Shown piece by piece: positions 37,301 through 46,197 of a stretch of 64,000 bases of DNA; the first letter of the stretch is position 1, and each line of letters starts with the position of its first letter. The notes beneath the pieces are model-generated. The model was not told the DNA's origin. It searched no databases and saw only the letters and a list, made by a program, of their open reading frames with translations. Location: the NCBI GenBank assembly GCA_001567255.1, contig LNBW01000056.1, positions 62,001 to 126,000 on the forward strand, written 5' to 3'. A program made the position numbers and the translations under genes. This DNA comes from Bacteroidetes bacterium OLB9 (GTDB lineage: Bacteria > Bacteroidota > Bacteroidia > Chitinophagales > Saprospiraceae).

Positions 37301-38592
37301 TTTACATTACGTTTTCTACTTCCTTTTTTGCGCACTAAAACATTGTTCAGGTTTTGCCAAATCTTAAACTCCTGAAATAAAGGCGAAGATTTTGGTGCTA
37401 CTCGTAATCCAATCGTCTTCTTTTTACCATCTATTTGGATTTCTCTACTCTCAAACTCGCAAAAGCTGATTAGGCCTTTTTGTGATTTCAGTTTTCTTTG
37501 ATAAAAAATAATGATATCCCGAATTTCGGCTTTGAGTTCTTCTGTTAACTCCGTGTGATGTTTGGCTTGCTCCTTCCATATAGCTTCAAATTCATCCAAA
37601 TAATCCTGACGGTAAAATACTTGGTTTTTCAATCGCGCATGTCGGTTTTCTTGAAGTTGCTGATATAAATACTGACCGACCGTCTGTTTGTTGAAATACA
37701 ATTCTTTGCTTCGGTCTGAAATTGCCCCGAGATAACCACTCGAATTGTTAAGGTTGTTGTTTATCTCTGTCAGAACAAATGCAACTTCTTCTTTTTCCAA
37801 TTGTTGAGAAATTGCTTCACTTCTCCATTTATACGCTTGTATCTTTTTTTCTTCTCTTGATCCTTTATTTTCAGCTGTATTAAAGTTATAGGTTTTGTAA
37901 AACAGAGCTGAAGTGGCACGCTGTCCTTTTCCTTTTAATTCTTTATAAAATTCATCGGTAAGGATTTTGGGGTAGAATTGCTTTTGGAAATTCCATACCT
38001 TGTCAAATTCAGCTTGTAAATCCGACCGATAAAAATCAGGAATTGATTTTTTGCCCTCTCTCAAAAGTTGATAAACCAATTGTCCGCAGGTTATTTGTTC
38101 ATCATACAAGCGCTTAGCAACTGCCATTCCATCAATTGCCTGTCCTTCATCTTCATTTTTTGCTTTTCGGGAACTTTTATAACCACGTTTTTTATTGATC
38201 GCTAATAATACACGTGCCAGTTCTTCCTTTTCAATTTTATCAACTGCTGCCTTCGCTCTCAATTGCCAAGTTTGATGCGTGGTATGTTGACCTTCTTCTG
38301 TAAGGATAGAATCTTGGGATAAGATGTTTGCTTTCTTCAATACTTCTATCAGATTATTTCTTCTATCCTTATAACGGTCAAGATTTCTTCTCGCTCCTCT
38401 TTTAAGGGTTCTTTCTTTATTAATTGAAAAAGGTTTGCCTTTTTCAAAATTAGTCTGTTCGTCTGTGGTTAAAGGATTAACTCGGACTCCGATTTGCTTA
38501 ATTTCTGATTCATCTGGATTGTCACTTTCTATTACGTAAGCCCACCCAATTGAGGTTGTTCCTAAATCCAGTCCTAAAATTTTCTTTGTCAT
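34306..38592 (-). CDS. cas9: Type II-C CRISPR-associated endonuclease Cas9
   Basis: The 1428-residue RNA-guided nuclease has RuvC-I G-L-D-L-G-T-T-S-I-G-W (Asp9), an arginine-rich bridge helix (R-G-A-R-R-N-L-D-R-Y-K-D-R-R), RuvC-II I-R-I-E-L-A-R-E (Glu715), the HNH motif D-I-E-H-I-I-P-Q-S (His799) and RuvC-III H-H-A-M-D-A-L (Asp974). All nuclease residues are present, so it should cut both DNA strands. Length and domain order fit the large II-C Cas9s of Bacteroidota. The C-terminal, probably PAM-interacting, region holds a duplicated motif N-D-P-K-K-A-F-S ... K-N-P-I-x-L-N-E (codons around 34900-35220). The ATG at 38592 lies 41 bases from the divergent tracrRNA. Confidence 0.96.
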   Translation of the reverse strand: MTKKILGLDLGTTSIGWAYVIESDNPDESEIKQIGVRVNPLTTDEQTNFEKGKPFSINKERTLKRGARRNLDRYKDRRNNLIEVLKKANILSQDSILTEEGQHTTHQTWQLRAKAAVDKIEKEELARVLLAINKKRGYKSSRKAKNEDEGQAIDGMAVAKRLYDEQITCGQLVYQLLREGKKSIPDFYRSDLQAEFDKVWNFQKQFYPKILTDEFYKELKGKGQRATSALFYKTYNFNTAENKGSREEKKIQAYKWRSEAISQQLEKEEVAFVLTEINNNLNNSSGYLGAISDRSKELYFNKQTVGQYLYQQLQENRHARLKNQVFYRQDYLDEFEAIWKEQAKHHTELTEELKAEIRDIIIFYQRKLKSQKGLISFCEFESREIQIDGKKKTIGLRVAPKSSPLFQEFKIWQNLNNVLVRKKGSRKRNVKQEIQGSLFEEEKEIFVFDLETKEKLFEELNLKGNLSANKVIELLGHKPTEWEINYSALEGNRTNQALYNAYLKILDIEGYDEDLLKLSDKDDINVADLKTPASEIKNMVRDIFQVLGISTDILEFDAELDGKDFEQQASYQLWHLLYSYEGDDSQSGNEKLYELLEKKFGFKKEHSQVLANVTLSDDYGNLSSKAMRKIYPFIKENNYSTACELAGYRHSKHSLTKEEIENRPLDDKLELLKKNSLRQPVVEKILNQMVNVVNSLLEKNRKENPDFRFDEIRIELARELKKNAKERAEMTTNINSAKTENEKIFKLLQAEFGLKNPTRNDIIRYRLYEELKNNGYKDLYTNKYIPREILFSKQVDIEHIIPQSRLFDDSFSNKTIVYRETNLDKGNQTAFDYIDSKYGNEKVEEYILRIEALHDAWKKNKEEGISKAKYQKLLKKETEIGDGFIERDLRESQYIAKKAKEMLFKITRSVVSTSGSITDKLREDWGLINIMKELNLPKYRSLGLTEMQERKFGQKVEVINDWTKRNDHRHHAMDALTVAFTKHNHIQYLNYLNARKNENHKLHNNIIAIENLETETMIDNNGSKRRVFKAPMPNFRQVAKEHLENVLISHKAKNKVVTKNKNKIAGKVAAQETLTPRGQLHKETVYGKYQYYVNKEEKIGTKFDEETINKVSNPQYRKLLLERLSANGNDPKKAFSGKNALSKNPIYLNETKTETVPEVVKLTWLEEDYSIRKDITPDNFKDEKSIDKILDEGVKRILKKRLRKNDNDPKKAFSDLDKNPIWLNEEKGISIKRVTISGVNNAEPLHYKKDHFGNDILDEKGDKIPVDFVSTGNNHHVAVYRDEKGNLQENIVSFFEAVIRVNQGLPIIDKAYNQHLGWQFLFTMKQNEMFVFPNEKSGFNPQEIDLLDPSNKKKISPNLFRVQKMSKVIYGNSPVREYVFRHHLETNVDEKKELKDITFKNIKSLGYFEDIVKVRINHLGDIVSVGEY

Positions 38593-38620
38593 AATATTTT
38601 TAGTTTTTATTTTTTATTCT

Positions 38621-38628
38621 TAATTTTG
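38621..38628 (+). promoter_or_regulatory. Predicted -7 element of the tracrRNA promoter
   Basis: TAATTTTG matches the Bacteroidota -7 consensus TAnnTTTG exactly and ends 6 bases before the anti-repeat, which places the transcription start at about 38634. The -33 region is only T-rich. The element lies in the cas9/tracrRNA divergent spacer. Confidence 0.6.
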
Positions 38629-38633
38629 CCATC

Positions 38634-38704
38634 GAACAAAAGCAATTCACAATAAGGATTATTCCGTTGTGAAGACATTCAAAGCGGGGCAACTCGCTTT
38701 TTTT
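38634..38704 (+). ncRNA. tracrRNA of the type II-C system
   Basis: GAACAAAAGCAATTCACAAT (38634-38653) is the reverse complement of the first 20 bases of the repeat at 31877 apart from one G-U pair. It is followed by a short nexus stem (GGA 38656-38658 with TCC 38663-38665). The terminator hairpin AAAGCG (38681-38686) / CGCTTT (38695-38700) then runs into T7. A tracrRNA is required to load Cas9 with crRNA. The predicted RNA is about 71 bases and is transcribed away from cas9. Confidence 0.85.
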
Positions 38705-38803
38705 ATTGATCCCGCTTTCGATTTTTACACTACATTTAGTGGTGCATATTCGCCATCATCTTTCACTGCTTCAATTTCTCTCCTGCTCATAGCTACATTT
38801 ATG

Positions 38804-40132
38804 TTATCTTGCTTGCCTCATTTGTGGCGTTTTGCTTACTATCATTTGCATCACAATATTACTACTTTTTTTGAAGATTTTATGGAGGACTTTAGCATCG
38901 CCATCGATGGGCTCTAACACCGAAAGCCCCAGCAACTCGGCGATCATAGGATAGATATGGATATTTTCAAAAGATTTGATGGTTTTTCCACTTTTAAATG
39001 CATCGCCCCACGCTATGAAAGTTGCCTTCATCTCAGGTACTGCACACCAGTCAAAGCCATGTTTTCCGATAGAAGGTTTGCGTATAGGATCTACCATGAT
39101 TTTAGAACCCTTCGGCACCAGGATGATATCGCCTATACGGCGCGTCTTGTCCTCTCTGGTGCTATAATGGAGTCGCCTAGGCATATCTTTGGCCAGATAC
39201 ACGTTGTAGTCCTTAGGCTTTGAGGCTTTGAGTTGATGGTATAGTGGCATGATATCCGCCTCATTTACTGCAGTGATGTGCGTAATTGTATTGCTGTTGA
39301 TAACTTTGTACTTGTCTTTGTCTATCTCTGGCAGTGGAATGTAGTCTTTAGGATCTACACCTATCATGCCATGATCAGATACAAACACGTAACTTATCGG
39401 TAGTTGCAAAGGCTCAAGAGCTGCCACAAGTTTGCCGATGGACTCATCCACATAGTGAATAGCAGCCATCGTTTCTGGCGCTTCAGGACCATATTTATGA
39501 CCATTCTTGTCCACTTCAGGAAAGTAAAGGGTGATAAAGTGTGGTCGTATTTCTTCGTCCATTTGCAACCAATCTTTGATAATTCTTGCTTTATCATCAC
39601 CGTCAAACATCTCATGATAGGAATAATAGTATGTAGGGCGCATACCACCGGCATCACTCTCAGATCCTACCCAAAACAGGCTCGCACTGACTACATTTTG
39701 CTTTTCTGCTAGCCCCCAAAGAGGCAATCCACCATACCATGAACCATCTTTGATGCTCTCTCTGCCAATGATATACATCTCATCACGGCCAGGATCGTAA
39801 AATACATTGTCCACTATACCATGATGTGCCGGATATAAACCTGTTGCTATTGTATAGTGATTAGGAAAGGTAATCGACGGGTAGGATGGTCTCATGCCTT
39901 TTTTAGCCCAGGTCCCGTTTTGTGCAAGGTGCTTGAGGTGAATGGCATTATACTTCTCGATATAATCGTATCTAAATCCATCAGCAGAAATTAAAATGAC
40001 ATACGGACGGGCCATTGCCGCTGCATCGTTCTTTCGACCTGGGATGATGTGTTGTGTCGTATCGACCGGTATTTGACCAATGATAAGGTGGCCAAAAAAC
40101 ATCCAAAAGAATAAAAATGCATACCTTTTCAT
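38804..40132 (-). CDS. Secreted type I phosphodiesterase/nucleotide pyrophosphatase (ENPP-like)
   Basis: The ATG at 40132 gives a signal peptide (M-K-R-Y-A-F-L-F-F-W, ending I-G-Q); a longer frame from 40213 adds 27 residues without export character. The alkaline-phosphatase-superfamily domain has the metal-binding S-A-D-G-F-R, the nucleophile threonine in S-I-T-F-P-N-H-Y, E-V-D-K-N-G-H, V-S-D-H-G-M and K-H-G-F-D. All NPP metal ligands are present. It should hydrolyse phosphodiester or pyrophosphate bonds of nucleotides or lipids in the periplasm. It faces the tracrRNA, whose 3' end lies about 100 bases from its stop. Confidence 0.92.
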   Translation of the reverse strand: MKRYAFLFFWMFFGHLIIGQIPVDTTQHIIPGRKNDAAAMARPYVILISADGFRYDYIEKYNAIHLKHLAQNGTWAKKGMRPSYPSITFPNHYTIATGLYPAHHGIVDNVFYDPGRDEMYIIGRESIKDGSWYGGLPLWGLAEKQNVVSASLFWVGSESDAGGMRPTYYYSYHEMFDGDDKARIIKDWLQMDEEIRPHFITLYFPEVDKNGHKYGPEAPETMAAIHYVDESIGKLVAALEPLQLPISYVFVSDHGMIGVDPKDYIPLPEIDKDKYKVINSNTITHITAVNEADIMPLYHQLKASKPKDYNVYLAKDMPRRLHYSTREDKTRRIGDIILVPKGSKIMVDPIRKPSIGKHGFDWCAVPEMKATFIAWGDAFKSGKTIKSFENIHIYPMIAELLGLSVLEPIDGDAKVLHKIFKKSSNIVMQMIVSKTPQMRQAR

Positions 40133-40267
40133 CAGATGATTATTTTTCGTAAAGATATAAAAAAGAAAAGGTTTTGCCCTCGATAAATGTTTGAAAATAT
40201 GAGCTGCTATCATTCTTTTTGCCTTACCGGCAAGGACAATGGTTTTGTCGTTGAGTTATCCTAAGGA

Positions 40268-40310
40268 TAAAAAAAACCGGAAGATCGACCTCTTTTGGTC
40301 ATCTTCCGGC
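40268..40310 (-). terminator. Rho-independent terminator of the lipoprotein gene at 40351-41511
   Basis: Read on the minus strand, GCCGGAAGAT-GACC and GGTC-GATCTTCCGG pair around the loop AAAAGA with one unpaired base, and are followed by a run of T residues (plus-strand A9 at 40268-40276). It lies about 40 bases past the stop. Confidence 0.85.
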
Positions 40311-40350
40311 TCACACTGCTATGTTAAAAGTATTTGTGCTTTGCTCTTAT

Positions 40351-41511
40351 TTATTTCAATCCCGCCCTGTTTACTTCATTCATTACTACATCCTTAAAGG
40401 CATCTGTCAGGTCGGAGGCCATTGAGAAGTCAGAAGGAAACATCTCCAGAAAGCCATCCATTTTATCTCGGCTCTCCTCAGAAAGCGCCCTCTTGTCTCC
40501 AGTATAACCGGCGCCATAACCTTTGAAGTCTCTGAATACATTGACTGGTATGCTCCTTATGGTTTCGCCGGTGCGATGATCGATGATCCGTATCTTACCG
40601 TTCAATTCAGCTGTCTTTTCTCTGAATGTTTCAGTAATGCTAGCTCTGACTAGCTCATACACTTCCTTTTCTACCCACACCTCGACAGAGTCTCTGATTT
40701 CCTTGACTTTATCAGTACGGACTAATATCTCTTTGGTCTCCTGATAAGTATTGGTTCGCTCCAAGCTAGGACTAAAATTGATATGCTCCAATTCTATTTC
40801 TATCAAGTAATCAGCCCGCTCTAAAGGGTGATTAAATCCATAGTCGATCCAGAAGCTATTTAGTCTTGACACCGGCATATCATATAGGCCTCTTTCAATG
40901 CCACTGGCATGTACTCCCCATATATCGTTGTAAATGTTAAATTTGACCATCGTCATTCCCAATTCAATCGCCCTATCCATCTGAGTTCGGATGTCCTTAT
41001 AATTACTCCTATATCTTTCTATCGCTCTCAACTGGTCATAAGCCTTTCGCGCTGAGAGCCGATCGTTTTTTTGTTCTGCTCTGTCTAGAAGCATTAGTGC
41101 ATTATTATAGTAAAAAATAACGGTTTGATCTTCGGCTTGGGCGCTCTGATGGCTAAAATCCGTCATATCAAATGCTGCAGAATAGCCATCCTCACTCACC
41201 AGTGGTAGTAAAGCCTCTAATTTATCTTGCCGCATTGTGATCTCTTCGTATAAACCCAGTACCTTACTCCAGTTTTCTGGCTTAGAAGGCGCATTAAGTC
41301 GGTCAATTTCTCTCAACGAGGTTTGCAATAATTTTGCGTAAGCCTTTTCGAGTGCCCGCACATGCTCGGTTTTCTTATGCTTATCGCCGGCGAGCTTCTT
41401 GATAGCCAGGTTAAAAGCCTGATTATACTCACCTCTTTCGACCAGTTTGCCTATAGAAGTACAAGACGCAACACTGGTGATCAATACTATTGTGTAAATC
41501 AATTTTCTCAT
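40351..41511 (-). CDS. Lipoprotein of unknown function, helical TPR-like
   Basis: The 386-residue protein has a lipobox (V-A-S-C) at residue ~17, so it should be a lipid-anchored envelope protein. The next ~180 residues are helical with TPR-like patterns (Y-N-Q-A-F-N-L-A-I-K-K-L-A; A-R-K-A-Y-D-Q-L). The C-terminal half is mixed alpha/beta and contains I-E-I-E-L-E-H-I-N-F and a beta segment with I-D-H-R-T-G-E. I do not recognise a named family. It is a single-gene transcript with its own terminator, divergent from the WecA-like gene. Confidence 0.6.
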   Translation of the reverse strand: MRKLIYTIVLITSVASCTSIGKLVERGEYNQAFNLAIKKLAGDKHKKTEHVRALEKAYAKLLQTSLREIDRLNAPSKPENWSKVLGLYEEITMRQDKLEALLPLVSEDGYSAAFDMTDFSHQSAQAEDQTVIFYYNNALMLLDRAEQKNDRLSARKAYDQLRAIERYRSNYKDIRTQMDRAIELGMTMVKFNIYNDIWGVHASGIERGLYDMPVSRLNSFWIDYGFNHPLERADYLIEIELEHINFSPSLERTNTYQETKEILVRTDKVKEIRDSVEVWVEKEVYELVRASITETFREKTAELNGKIRIIDHRTGETIRSIPVNVFRDFKGYGAGYTGDKRALSEESRDKMDGFLEMFPSDFSMASDLTDAFKDVVMNEVNRAGLK

Positions 41512-41737
41512 GGTCTATCGTTTTGAATGTGATAAGATAATATTGCTATTCTTACTAGTAAATCGACAATTCTACTGCTATTGTAGCACGAAATTCACTT
41601 TTTAAAAAAATTTTTAACGCCTTAGAGCACAGTCATTCAATCTTTGTCATAAGTGTATGACTACAATCCAAAATCAAAAAAATGACTATCTATTTTCAAT
41701 AAGCAAACATAAAAGGCATTATATTATAATTTTTTAA

Positions 41738-41745
41738 TATATTTG
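41738..41745 (+). promoter_or_regulatory. Predicted -7 promoter element for the WecA-like gene
   Basis: TATATTTG matches TAnnTTTG and lies 26 bases upstream of the ATG at 41772. No convincing -33 element is visible. Confidence 0.45.
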
Positions 41746-41771
41746 CGTGAATAATTTCAACAGATACAAAT

Positions 41772-42830
41772 ATGTATGATATCATACTGGCTTTTCTGAC
41801 ATCGTTTGCACTGACTTATATAGCCATTCCATCTATCATACATCTGTCTATCAAGAAGGGATTATTTGACGAACCCGGTGAGCGCAGATCTCACAAGGTT
41901 AGCACACCATCTCTGGGAGGTATTGCCATATTTGCGGGTACGCTTTTTTCCATCATCATGTGGACCCCATTTGACTACTTCGGTGATTTGCAATATATCC
42001 TGAGTGCATTTATCATCATATTTCTAATCGGTGCAAAAGATGATATTGATCCCATTTCTCCTTCCAAAAAATTCATGGGTGAATTACTGGCTGCCGGCAT
42101 TTTAGTATTCAAAGCGAATGTAAAACTGACTAGTTTATATGGTATTTTCGGTGTGTATCAGCTTCCCGAAATAGTCAGTATATTACTTTCTATATTTACC
42201 ATTCTGGTCATCATCAATGCCTTCAATCTCATCGATGGTATCAATGGACTGTCCGGCTCACTGGGACTCCTGATAGCTTTTGTGCTCGGCACGTGGTTTT
42301 ACTTGGTGGGAAGCATTGAGATAGCCATGGTAGCTGCAGCTCTGATTGGTGCTTTAGTGGCATTTTTAAAATTCAATATCACACCTGCTAAAATATTCAT
42401 GGGTGATACGGGATCGCTCTTCCTAGGACTGATTTGCTCTATCTTAGCTATACAATTCATAGAGCTGCACAATACAATTAAGGATTCTCCTTATATCATC
42501 AAATCAGCACCATCAGTGGCCATCGCCATCCTTATATGGCCGTTATTTGATACTTTGAGGGTATTTTCGCTTCGGGTCATGGAGGGCAAGTCTCCATTCA
42601 GTCCGGATAGAAAGCACATCCATCACATACTGATAGATTTAGGCTGCTCTCACATGCAAGCAACCGGGATATTATTTCTGCTCAATATTGTTTTTATCTT
42701 ACTGGCGCTATTGCTCCAGGGGATTGGTAATCTGGCATTACTCATCATCATCTTAGGTCTGGCGCTTGTATTGAGTATGATTGCCTCGAATATGGCCGAA
42801 AAGAAGCGTAAGCAAAAATCAGCTAGTTGA
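41772..42830 (+). CDS. WecA/TagO-like polyprenyl-phosphate glycosyl-1-phosphate transferase
   Basis: The 352-residue protein has about eleven membrane segments and the MraY/WecA-family motifs R-R-S-H-K-V-S-T-P-S-L-G-G, G-A-K-D-D-I-D (Mg2+ site), A-F-N-L-I-D-G-I-N-G-L, F-M-G-D-T-G-S-L-F-L-G and R-K-H-I-H-H. These enzymes transfer a sugar-1-phosphate (commonly GlcNAc-1-P) from UDP-sugar to undecaprenyl phosphate, the first step of O-antigen, capsule or related glycan assembly. The HIHH motif favours WecA/TagO over MraY. It stands alone as a single gene. Confidence 0.9.
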   Translation: MYDIILAFLTSFALTYIAIPSIIHLSIKKGLFDEPGERRSHKVSTPSLGGIAIFAGTLFSIIMWTPFDYFGDLQYILSAFIIIFLIGAKDDIDPISPSKKFMGELLAAGILVFKANVKLTSLYGIFGVYQLPEIVSILLSIFTILVIINAFNLIDGINGLSGSLGLLIAFVLGTWFYLVGSIEIAMVAAALIGALVAFLKFNITPAKIFMGDTGSLFLGLICSILAIQFIELHNTIKDSPYIIKSAPSVAIAILIWPLFDTLRVFSLRVMEGKSPFSPDRKHIHHILIDLGCSHMQATGILFLLNIVFILLALLLQGIGNLALLIIILGLALVLSMIASNMAEKKRKQKSAS

Positions 42831-42987
42831 TGTTTTTATATACCGGATTTACAGTAACAAACTAGGAACGCGTGTGGTTTTTCTACAGTACCCTTTGTTG
42901 TAATACTCCGAAGATTAAACATTTGTCACTACAAAGCTCTACTTTGGGTGCTCATGCTCTCTATTCCAATACAAACCATAACGGATG

Positions 42988-44976
42988 TTAATTGCTGAGA
43001 ATCACCATTTCAGTTCTTCGGTTTTGACTGCGGCCTTTTTCTGTGCTATTGTCTGCCACTGGCGAACGCTCTCCACGTCCTTCATACTGAAGTCTGCCTA
43101 GGCTGATACCTTTAAGTACCAGTGCATCCACCACTGCTTTAGCGCGTGCTTCTGACAGTTTTTGGTTATCATCCTCAGCTCCGACATCGTCAGTATGGCC
43201 AATGATCATAATCTTCATCTCAGTATTCTCATTCATCAACTGCGCGATATTGCCAATTTCTGTTTCAGATGCCGGAAGTAAATCAGCAGAGCCTGTAGCA
43301 AAGAAAATATTATGGAGTATAATAGCAGGTTTTGTGTCTTCCAATGCAGGTTTTTTCAGTGGAATCAATGATATATTAAGCGTGTAAGGTATGTACTCAT
43401 TGAATGTTTCCTTCAAATCAAAATGCTGCGAATAAAAAGCGTATTCAGGAGCACTCACCGTACAGCTGTATTGCTTACCCATAGGCAATGCTGCTAGAAA
43501 GTATCCATCATGGCTTGTACTGGTTAAAAAAACCTCCTTTTGTGTATCTAAATCAACAATGCTCACTTGGGCTGACAAAGGTTGTCCATCTTCTGCATCT
43601 GTCACATATCCTTTTACATAAGTAGTAGGGATAGGCCTAGCTGCTTCGTAGAGGTCAAAATAAAAGATATCCAGATTATGTAGAGGTAATCCTGTCTGTG
43701 CATCTCTATCGCCTGCATACCAAGCTCTCTTACCATCCGGCGATAAGGTCAAAGCGCCCTCATCTCCTTCAGTATTAATCGGGTATCCTAGATTGACTGG
43801 TTCTGACCATTTTCCAGTATGAACATCTAATCTAGAGTAGTAGATATCAAATTTTCCCATTCCCGGGCGCCCATTAGACCTAAAGTAGAGCGTCTGACCA
43901 TCAGGATGCAAAAACGGACTTTCGTCATCGCCTTCTGAATTGAGAACTGTGCCCATATTGATAGGCGTTACCCATTTGTTTTTTTCGTCTCTGTACGTCA
44001 TCCACAGATCGGCACCACCATAGGTCCCCAATCTACGGCTTGAAAAAATCATCATCCGCCCATCAGATGACAAGGTAGGATGCGAATCCCAAGCAGCTGA
44101 ATTAACGGTATGCCCCATATTGACGGGGATAGTCCACTCTCCATCCAGCAGCATGGAATAGTACAAATCACAACTTCCGAAGGCATCTTTTCGGTCACAA
44201 GCTGTAAACACAATAAAGCGACCATCAGCAGAAATAGCAAATGCACCTTCGTTTCGAGGTGTATTAATATCTTTTATCGGCACCGCGTCCATCAGTACAC
44301 CATCTTTGAATTCCGCTACATAAATATCTTCCTGACCGATAAAAGCACCTTTAGGTTTAACATTTCTGGTAAAAATCAATCTACTCCCATCAATTGAAAG
44401 AACTGGCGAATACTCATTTTGATAAGTATTGACTCCAGAGCCGGCACTCATAGGGTTGAAAGGTACCGGGTGTTGAATAGCATACTCCGTAAAAAGTAAA
44501 TTATCCTTTTGCTTTTTGGCCTTACCTATTTTTATATTTCCTTCAGGAGCGGAACGTATATAGATATCAAGAGCAGCAGCAGCTTCACTGTATTTTTTGA
44601 GAATCGCCTGCGTCTGCGCCAATGAATAATACATTTCAGGATCAAAATCAGGATCAATTTCTATAGCTTTTTGAAATGACTGCTCTGCTCGGATATAGTC
44701 GTGCTTAACAAAATACTGGGATGCCAGGCGAAGATGACCTTCTGTAAGTCCAGGTTGCTTTTTAAGGAGCGACTCAAAAGCATCAATACTTTTGTCCACC
44801 TTGCCATGATGTGCTAGTTGTCGAGCTTTATCCCATGCTTTTTTTTCTTTCTTATTCAATTGACTTACATCAACAGATTGCCCAAAAACTGTAATCGGTG
44901 TCACGACAACTGAGAGCAATACCATATAGTAGTACAATACATGCATGGTATTTATCCTAAAAGACCCTGAAGACAT
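42988..44976 (-). CDS. porE: PorE-like T9SS protein: TPR, PD40 propeller, carboxypeptidase-regulatory and OmpA domains
   Basis: The ATG at 44976 (or 44946) gives a signal peptide ending V-F-G-Q; the frame extends to a TTG at 45045 that overlaps galK. In order the protein has TPR repeats (~45-140), PD40 propeller blades with S-x-D-G-R-M-M-I-F-S-S-R, a carboxypeptidase-regulatory domain (Y-V-K-G-Y-V-T-D-A-E-D-G-Q-P-L) and a C-terminal OmpA domain (F-F-A-T-G-S-A-D-L; G-H-T-D-D-V-G-A-E; Q-N-R-R-T-E-M). That order matches PorE, which tethers the T9SS to peptidoglycan. The genes upstream (galK, exporter) suggest co-transcription but not a shared task. Confidence 0.85.
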   Translation of the reverse strand: MSSGSFRINTMHVLYYYMVLLSVVVTPITVFGQSVDVSQLNKKEKKAWDKARQLAHHGKVDKSIDAFESLLKKQPGLTEGHLRLASQYFVKHDYIRAEQSFQKAIEIDPDFDPEMYYSLAQTQAILKKYSEAAAALDIYIRSAPEGNIKIGKAKKQKDNLLFTEYAIQHPVPFNPMSAGSGVNTYQNEYSPVLSIDGSRLIFTRNVKPKGAFIGQEDIYVAEFKDGVLMDAVPIKDINTPRNEGAFAISADGRFIVFTACDRKDAFGSCDLYYSMLLDGEWTIPVNMGHTVNSAAWDSHPTLSSDGRMMIFSSRRLGTYGGADLWMTYRDEKNKWVTPINMGTVLNSEGDDESPFLHPDGQTLYFRSNGRPGMGKFDIYYSRLDVHTGKWSEPVNLGYPINTEGDEGALTLSPDGKRAWYAGDRDAQTGLPLHNLDIFYFDLYEAARPIPTTYVKGYVTDAEDGQPLSAQVSIVDLDTQKEVFLTSTSHDGYFLAALPMGKQYSCTVSAPEYAFYSQHFDLKETFNEYIPYTLNISLIPLKKPALEDTKPAIILHNIFFATGSADLLPASETEIGNIAQLMNENTEMKIMIIGHTDDVGAEDDNQKLSEARAKAVVDALVLKGISLGRLQYEGRGERSPVADNSTEKGRSQNRRTEMVILSN

Positions 44977-45041
44977 AATGTTTCTATTTAATGAATATAA
45001 CGCCTGAATGAGCTGTTGAAATATTAAAATTATGCTAAAAG

Positions 45042-46196
45042 TCAAATTTTTATTAGCTTCTGAAAGATACCGTCTGATGGATAAACACTAAAAATATCAG
45101 GATGATGCCCAAATTGAGCGGTGAATTTTTGGTCTATCTCCTTACAAAAAGTTGTTGATAAAACTCCGTCAACAAGGTTGATAGTACAACCACCGAAACC
45201 TCCGCCCATCATTCTTGCACCTAAAATCTGATCGTAGTCAAGCGTCATTTCTACTAGCCAGTCTAGCTCCGAGCAACTGACTTCATACTTTTTAGATAAG
45301 CCTTCATGTGAAGCATATAGCAGTGCTCCCAGCTGAACAGCATCATTCGACTGCATGGCTTTGACTGCTTGATGGACTCTATCGTTTTCTTCTATGACAA
45401 AACTGGCTCTAGACCAAAGCAAAGATGGCAACAGCGACTGGATGGGTTCTATATCAGTAACAGTAAGATCTCTTAAGCTTTGGATCGGTTTATATGATTT
45501 GTTAAGAATGTCCACCGCTTGATCACACTCATCTCGACGAGTATTGTAATCACTCTTAACTAGGTTATGCTTGACATTAGTATTAAAAAGATAAAAAGTA
45601 TAATCACCTTGCAGCATATCTATCATCACTGAAGAGTAGTCTTTACAGTCCAGTAAAATTGCCTTGCCTTGCATGCCATGGAATATACTGAATTGATCCA
45701 TAATACCACCGCGCAGACCTTGACCACGCTCAGCTGTCACCGCCATCTCGACGAGTGCTTCTTGTGACATATTCACATCGGAGACTCTGCTCAGCACCGT
45801 TAAAAACCCGCAAATCAAGGCAGAAGAAGATGAAACTCCTGCACCAATAGGCAGATTGCCTCCAAATACTACATCCATACCTTGTAAGTGGTGGTGTCCC
45901 ATAGCCATAATAGCTTGGTAGATGTATTTTGTCCATCCATAATCATGTCGATCTGAGAGCGCATTCAAATCAAAAATGCACGATTCATTAACATCAGCAG
46001 CATATAACCGAATCTCAAAGGATTGGTTTGTACTTGCTAAAAAAGTGATACCTTGTTCTATAGCAAATGGCAAAACAAATCCATCATTATAGTCTGTATG
46101 CTCACCTATGATGTTAGCCCTACCCGGAGAAAACACGTGCATTTCCGGTTTCTTGCCAAATTTTTCGAAATATATGTCTTGCAATCTACCTTCCAT
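45042..46196 (-). CDS. galK: Galactokinase
   Basis: The ATG at 46196 is one base past the stop of the ABC exporter gene and gives 384 residues, the usual GHMP galactokinase length; a frame from 46253 would overlap that gene by 56 bases. Motifs present are the galactokinase signature G-R-A-N-I-I-G-E-H-T-D-Y-N-D-G, the phosphate-binding P-I-G-A-G-V-S-S-S-S-A-L and the C-terminal G-A-R-M-M-G-G-G-F-G-G-C. It phosphorylates galactose with ATP in the Leloir pathway. galT, galE or a galactose transporter are not nearby. Confidence 0.93.
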   Translation of the reverse strand: MEGRLQDIYFEKFGKKPEMHVFSPGRANIIGEHTDYNDGFVLPFAIEQGITFLASTNQSFEIRLYAADVNESCIFDLNALSDRHDYGWTKYIYQAIMAMGHHHLQGMDVVFGGNLPIGAGVSSSSALICGFLTVLSRVSDVNMSQEALVEMAVTAERGQGLRGGIMDQFSIFHGMQGKAILLDCKDYSSVMIDMLQGDYTFYLFNTNVKHNLVKSDYNTRRDECDQAVDILNKSYKPIQSLRDLTVTDIEPIQSLLPSLLWSRASFVIEENDRVHQAVKAMQSNDAVQLGALLYASHEGLSKKYEVSCSELDWLVEMTLDYDQILGARMMGGGFGGCTINLVDGVLSTTFCKEIDQKFTAQFGHHPDIFSVYPSDGIFQKLIKI

Positions 46197-46197
46197 C

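Noticed and set aside
38669..38917. 82-codon plus-strand ORF overlapping the tracrRNA end
   Set aside because: It begins inside the tracrRNA and runs antisense through the phosphodiesterase gene, with no recognisable domain.
45042..45045. TTG at 45045 as the PorE start overlapping galK
   Set aside because: ATGs at 44976 or 44946 give a proper signal peptide; the upstream extension has no export features.
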